This document shows, piece by piece, positions 60,654 to 64,000 of a stretch of 64,000 nucleotides of DNA; positions within the stretch are counted from its first letter, which is position 1; each line of letters starts with the position of its first letter. Origin of the DNA: Ruminiclostridium hungatei. GTDB taxonomy: Bacteria; Bacillota; Clostridia; Acetivibrionales; DSM-1351. The translations under genes were made by a program, and so were the position numbers. Under the pieces are notes generated by a model. That model saw only the letters and a list, made by a program, of their open reading frames with translations. It searched no databases and had not been told where the DNA came from. The stretch covers positions 62,001-126,000 of the forward strand of contig NZ_MZGX01000001.1 in assembly GCF_002051585.1 (NCBI RefSeq). The letters are read 5' to 3'.

Positions 60654-61202
60654 ATGTTTTATTTCCAGGCAACTGATGACATTCAATTAAGAGTTCTTGA
60701 ACTTAAAAATGCCAAGGAGCTGTACCGCCTGATTGATGATAACCGTTTGTTTTTGAGGGAATGGCTGCCGTGGGTCGGGTCAACGACTGGTGTGGAGGTT
60801 ATAAAACAGTTTATCAAATCCTCAAAGAAACAGATGACGGATAACAACGGATTTCAGGCAGGCATCTATTACAGGGGTGAAATTGCAGGCTGTATAGGGC
60901 TTCACAGCATTGACTGGAGTAATAGGAAAACTACCATAGGATATTGGCTGGCCTCGGATTTTCAGGGCAAGGGAATAATGACACAGTCCTGCAAAGCCAT
61001 AATAAATTATGTTATTAAGGATCTGGGCTTGAACCGGGTGGAAATAAGGGCTGCAGAACTAAATTCAAAGAGCAGGGCCATTGCACAAAGGCTTGGATTT
61101 ACACAGGAGGGCATATGCAGACAGGTGGAATGGCTGTATGATCATTATGTAGACCATGTCATTTATGCCGTGCTGTCAGAAGAATGGAAAAACCAACAAT
61201 AA
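60654..61202 (+). CDS. RimJ/RimL-type GNAT N-acetyltransferase
   Basis: A 182-residue protein of the RimL/ribosomal-protein acetyltransferase group. It begins with LRVLELKNAKELYRLIDDNRLFLREWLPWV, has the acetyl-CoA loop IGYWLASDFQGKGIMTQSCKAII (the QGKG pyrophosphate site) and ends with AQRLGFTQEGICRQVEWL. ATG 60654 has GGGAGGT in front. The next small gene follows within 14 bases. Confidence 0.92.
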   Translation: MFYFQATDDIQLRVLELKNAKELYRLIDDNRLFLREWLPWVGSTTGVEVIKQFIKSSKKQMTDNNGFQAGIYYRGEIAGCIGLHSIDWSNRKTTIGYWLASDFQGKGIMTQSCKAIINYVIKDLGLNRVEIRAAELNSKSRAIAQRLGFTQEGICRQVEWLYDHYVDHVIYAVLSEEWKNQQ

Positions 61203-61215
61203 GGAGGCTGGAAGT

Positions 61216-61479
61216 ATGGTTGATTGGAGTCCCGTAGTGGGGGCATTGGGTTTTACCGCATTAATTGCGGTAATGGTAATAGCAAACAAGGTAATTAAAT
61301 ATAAACTGGAACTGGCGAGAATAAATGCTGAAACAACCATAAAGGCCGAAGAAATACGGGCAAATAACCAATTGGAAATAGAGATGCTTTTAAGGCAGGA
61401 AAATCATGGCCGGAAGAGCAGGTTTCAGGAGGAAGCCAATTCTGAGGAAACGCCGGACAGGATAAGAAGAAGGGTGTAA
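61216..61479 (+). CDS. small membrane protein of unknown function
   Basis: An 87-residue protein with one N-terminal membrane segment (about 5-25, VVGALGFTALIAVMVIANKVI) and a long charged helix (LELARINAETTIKAEEIRANNQLEIEML) that may form a coiled coil. It is clearly expressed-looking: AAGGAGG lies right before ATG 61216, and codon use fits. A frame extending to 61156 overlaps the GNAT gene and is rejected. Likely cotranscribed with the GNAT and HAD genes. Confidence 0.72.
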   Translation: MVDWSPVVGALGFTALIAVMVIANKVIKYKLELARINAETTIKAEEIRANNQLEIEMLLRQENHGRKSRFQEEANSEETPDRIRRRV

Positions 61480-61495
61480 CCAAAAGGAGAATTAA

Positions 61496-62206
61496 ATGTT
61501 ACCAAAGGCGATTCTTTTGGATTTGGACGATACTATAATTTCATACAATGGTGCTGCTGATGCGGCGTGGCAAATATCCTGCAGCAATTTTGTCAGTGCT
61601 TTAGAACCTTCTTTTGATGAAGCTGCGCTGCTTGACAGCGTATATAAGGCAAGAAACTGGTATTGGGGAGACCCGGACAGGCATAGAACAGGCAGGATGG
61701 ATTTGCAGCAGGCTAGAAGGGATGTAGTAAGAATAGCTTTGGAAGATTTGGATTATTTCCATGCGGAAAGCACCCTGCAAATGGCGGACGGCTATAGCAG
61801 GCTTCAGGAGGAATTGATATGCATGTTCCCTCAATCGGAGGAAACACTGGAAAAATTAAAAAGCATGGGTATAAAAATGGTTCTCGTTACAAATGGAACG
61901 ACTGAAAAGCAGAGAGGCAAAATTGCAAGATTCAATCTCTCACGCTTTTTTGAATTTTGTCTTGTGGAGGGTGAGGTCGGTTTTGGAAAGCCTGACACCA
62001 GAGTATTCCAACTGGCACTTGAAAGATTGGATTTATCTCCCCGGCAGGTTTGGATGGTGGGAGATAATCTGGTATGGGATGTAGAAGCACCGCAGAAGCT
62101 TGGAATCCATTCAATCTGGAACGATTACCGGAAAGAGGGCCTTCCCGCCGGAACCAGGGTAAAGCCGGATAGAATAATACATTCCATAGCCGAACTTTTG
62201 GAATAA
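61496..62206 (+). CDS. HAD family hydrolase
   Basis: A 236-residue phosphatase-like protein of the HAD superfamily. Motif I is DLDDT (Asp9 and Asp11), motif II VLVTNGT, motif III the Lys in GFGKPDTRVFQ and motif IV MVGDNLVWDVEAP. A cap of helices (about 17-90) lies between I and II, as in class C1 enzymes such as YjjG-like phosphatases. ATG 61496 follows AAAGGAGA. Substrate unknown. Confidence 0.93.
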   Translation: MLPKAILLDLDDTIISYNGAADAAWQISCSNFVSALEPSFDEAALLDSVYKARNWYWGDPDRHRTGRMDLQQARRDVVRIALEDLDYFHAESTLQMADGYSRLQEELICMFPQSEETLEKLKSMGIKMVLVTNGTTEKQRGKIARFNLSRFFEFCLVEGEVGFGKPDTRVFQLALERLDLSPRQVWMVGDNLVWDVEAPQKLGIHSIWNDYRKEGLPAGTRVKPDRIIHSIAELLE

Positions 62207-62270
62207 TCCGGGTAAGGATTTGGAGCAGACATAAGCTGTTGTTATATTGTAATTACTATTGATTATAAAA

Positions 62271-62284
62271 AGAACAAATGTTCT
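62271..62284 (+). promoter_or_regulatory. LexA (SOS)-like box
   Basis: AGAACAAATGTTCT is a perfect palindrome; its GAAC-N4-GTTC core with AAAT between fits the Firmicute LexA/DinR pattern. It ends nine bases before a promoter -35 and is the only such box noticed in this window. Downstream lie a zinc-ribbon gene, a racemase gene and a DinB-family gene. Confidence 0.6.
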
Positions 62285-62292
62285 GATTTTTA

Positions 62293-62321
62293 TTGTGTTA
62301 GTGCAATTCTTGGTATATAAT
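62293..62321 (+). promoter_or_regulatory. promoter of the zinc-ribbon/racemase/DinB operon
   Basis: TTGTGT at 62293-62298 and TATAAT at 62316-62321, 17 bases apart. A stable hairpin CCCGGTGAT/ATCGCCGGG at 62346-62367 lies in the leader of the transcript. Confidence 0.55.
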
Positions 62322-62430
62322 GGGGTTAACAGCAATACTTTGAATCCCGGTGATATTTATCGCCGGGAAATATAATAAAGCAGCGCTTTGACTCTATTTA
62401 TTCAGCATATGTATTGGGGAGGGTAGATAT

Positions 62431-62595
62431 ATGGCGGTTGTGAAAATCGTAAAAGTGGATTTTGTACCAAAATGCCCATACTGTGAAAGGGAGCTTGAAG
62501 AGATAGGGAGCCTGAGTACAGGTGTTTTGTCGGTTACCAAGGTACTTGTGTGTCCACATTGCCGGAAGATTTTGGGTTCCGTATATAAAGGCTGA
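62431..62595 (+). CDS. 54-residue zinc-ribbon protein
   Basis: A short gene from ATG 62431 to TGA 62595. GGGGAGGG precedes the start. The protein has two CxxC knuckles, C15-P-Y-C18 and C41-P-H-C44, separated by 22 residues, a classical zinc ribbon. Small zinc-ribbon proteins of this type are usual in clostridia, and their partners are unknown. It begins a likely operon with the racemase gene 56 bases downstream. Confidence 0.8.
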   Translation: MAVVKIVKVDFVPKCPYCERELEEIGSLSTGVLSVTKVLVCPHCRKILGSVYKG

Positions 62596-62651
62596 GGTTT
62601 TATGGTGCCAGTGCATTGGCATAGGGTTATAAGGCTTGAAGGAAGGTTGCC

Positions 62652-63362
62652 ATGAAGGTTGGAATTGTTGGGGGTATCGGACCGGAATCCACGGTTGATT
62701 ACTATAAAAGCATTATTATGGAATACCAAAGAAAATTCCATGATGACAATTATCCCCGGATTGTCATTGACAGTGTGAATATGAAGGAAATGCTGTCATA
62801 TGTGCGGGCAAGGGATTGGGATTCGTTGACAGACATGCTGGTAAAATCAGTGGGGTATCTGTCAGCGTCCGGAGCTGATTTTGCTGTCATAGCATCAAAC
62901 ACACCACATGTGGTGTTTGACAGGGTGAGCAGCAAGGTGGGGCTTCAGATGCTCAGCATTGTTGAAGAAACCTGTAAAAAGGCCAGGCTGCTGGGCTGGA
63001 AAAGGCTTGGACTATTCGGCACCGGATTTACCATGAAGGAAAATTTTTATAGTGCAGCATTTGCTGCCGCGGGAATGGATATAGTTTTACCCAACATTGA
63101 TGAACAGGAATACATACACAAAAAATTGTTCAGTGAGATAGAATTTGGTGTTATAAAAAATGAAACCAAGTACGGGCTTTTGTCAATAGCCGGCAGGATG
63201 TGCGAGGAAGATGGGATTGATGGTCTGATTCTGGGATGTACCGAGCTTCCCCTTATATTAAAGGACGGAGAAGGAAGTGTTCCTTTCCTGAACACTGCTC
63301 AGATACATGTAGAAAGCATTGTAGAGAAACTGGCGCAGTTACGGGATGGAGCAAAATTATGA
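62652..63362 (+). CDS. aspartate/glutamate racemase family protein
   Basis: A 236-residue protein of the Asp/Glu racemase fold, opening with VGIVGGIGPESTVDYY. The second Cys is present (LGCTELP, Cys196), while the first, usually in a CNTxH motif, reads ASNTPH with Ser82. Two-Cys racemases need both, so this protein may act by another residue, with one-way activity, or on another substrate (for example as an isomerase or hydrolase-like relative). ATG 62652 follows GAAGGAAGG. It overlaps the DinB gene by 4 bases. Confidence 0.85.
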   Translation: MKVGIVGGIGPESTVDYYKSIIMEYQRKFHDDNYPRIVIDSVNMKEMLSYVRARDWDSLTDMLVKSVGYLSASGADFAVIASNTPHVVFDRVSSKVGLQMLSIVEETCKKARLLGWKRLGLFGTGFTMKENFYSAAFAAAGMDIVLPNIDEQEYIHKKLFSEIEFGVIKNETKYGLLSIAGRMCEEDGIDGLILGCTELPLILKDGEGSVPFLNTAQIHVESIVEKLAQLRDGAKL

Positions 63363-64000
63363 TAAGTGTTGCAAAGGATTGGAATTCAAAGCAGTCCAGA
63401 TTAAGGGAAATAATACTGAAACCTGATGCTTTCCCTGAAACAATAGCTTTAATACTTGAGATGCATAGCCTGGTACATACCTCCCAAATGTCGGGAACAG
63501 ACGTTATAACATATGAAGACCAGTTGTGGGAAGGACTTGAACCTGGGACATTCCGCTCCCAGATTAAAAATTCGGGTTCCACTATTGCATGGAATTTATG
63601 GCATCTCACCAGAATTGAAGACATTACTGCAAATATTCTTATGGCGGAAGAGAGCCAGGTAATTAACGGTGACAATTGGCTGCAAAAAATGAAAGCCTCG
63701 GTATGCGATACCGGAAACGCCATGAGTGACCGCGAGATAGCTGATTTCAGCTCTAAAATAGATATGGCTGAGCTGAGAAACTACAGAATAGAGGTCGGAA
63801 GTAAAACAAGGGATATAATAAATTCACTCAGGCCTGAAAAAATGAAAATGAAGGTTAAAGCTGAAGGTATAGAGAGGATTTTGCTTGAAGGTGGAGTTAC
63901 TGAGGCCGAAGGATCCAGGTGGCTATTGGATTTCTGGAGTAAAAAGAACATTGCCGGCATAATACTTATGCCCATTACAAGGCATCAGGTAGTACATTTG
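63359..64000 (+). CDS. DinB family protein, partial (3' end outside window)
   Basis: ATG 63359 overlaps the racemase stop (ATGA), and the frame is open to the window edge, giving 214 residues. The sequence is of the DinB/YfiT superfamily (four-helix bundle, DNA-damage-inducible in Bacillus): EMHSLVHTSQM, the His-rich IAWNLWHLTRIEDITANI at about 79-96, and a helix with TRHQVVHL at the edge. The His residues are the metal site. Coupled to the racemase and downstream of a LexA-like box. Confidence 0.85.
   Translation, partial: MISVAKDWNSKQSRLREIILKPDAFPETIALILEMHSLVHTSQMSGTDVITYEDQLWEGLEPGTFRSQIKNSGSTIAWNLWHLTRIEDITANILMAEESQVINGDNWLQKMKASVCDTGNAMSDREIADFSSKIDMAELRNYRIEVGSKTRDIINSLRPEKMKMKVKAEGIERILLEGGVTEAEGSRWLLDFWSKKNIAGIILMPITRHQVVHL

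Overview
The window looks like chromosome of a spore-forming, low-to-medium GC Firmicute, most likely a clostridial cluster III (Ruminiclostridium-like) bacterium. Supporting signs are AGGAGG-type ribosome binding sites with many TTG/GTG starts, AGA/AGG-rich arginine codons, a PrkA-YhbH-SpoVR sporulation-type cluster, a CIRCE operator, a PyrR-type attenuator and a Gram-positive Tad pilus locus. The genus is an inference. No tRNA, rRNA, CRISPR array, insertion sequence or prophage was seen.

Layout. 1-6144: tail of a division and cell wall cluster, murE (cut by the left edge), murF, mraY, ftsW/spoVE and murG, with no murD where it usually sits. 6145-9662: pyrimidine permease behind a PyrR attenuator, a small unknown protein, and a minus-strand KAS III-like enzyme. 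9972-14868: minus-strand lipid glycosyltransferase, D-Ala-D-Ala carboxypeptidase and a B12-binding radical SAM protein. 15192-21912: prkA, yhbH, spoVR, then htpG behind a perfect CIRCE element. 22280-33285: an unknown gene, an acyl-CoA synthetase with its XRE-cupin regulator, a chemoreceptor, a three-gene ABC export-type operon (ATPase, CARDB-like surface protein, MacB-like permease), an HD-GYP protein and a LysR regulator. 33452-39737: large PurL, VanZ-like protein, sugar isomerase-like protein and a lipoprotein. 39903-50765: an eleven-gene Tad/type IV pilus operon. 50803-56438: two divergent phospholipase-like genes, a helical-toroid-like protein with foreign codon use, and an ABC-2 exporter with its TetR regulator and a pair of operators. 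56466-64000: small accessory genes (YjbQ, flavodoxin-like reductase, DUF2569 protein with a 15-bp tandem repeat, lipoprotein, ANT(6)-like nucleotidyltransferase, GNAT, HAD) and a LexA-box-preceded operon (54-residue zinc ribbon, racemase, DinB; the last is cut by the right edge).

The most unexpected signal is a pair of related intergenic elements, copy 1 at 4743-5006 (+) and copy 2 at 11430-11757 (-). They share a 49-nt and a 30-nt identical block, can fold into the same nested helices with compensatory changes, and differ by whole stem-loops. Each lies upstream of, and in the same orientation as, a GT28-type envelope glycosyltransferase (murG; the diacylglycerol glycosyltransferase-like gene). 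They may be copies of a structured RNA or a highly structured non-autonomous mobile element; I could not match them to a named class from memory.

Other points of interest are a KAS III-like enzyme lacking the usual catalytic His, an acidic linker in HtpG, related hairpins bracketing prkA-yhbH, a Tad locus with two A24 peptidase-like proteins and no CpaB or secretin gene, and a TetR-operator pair flanking a -10 box.
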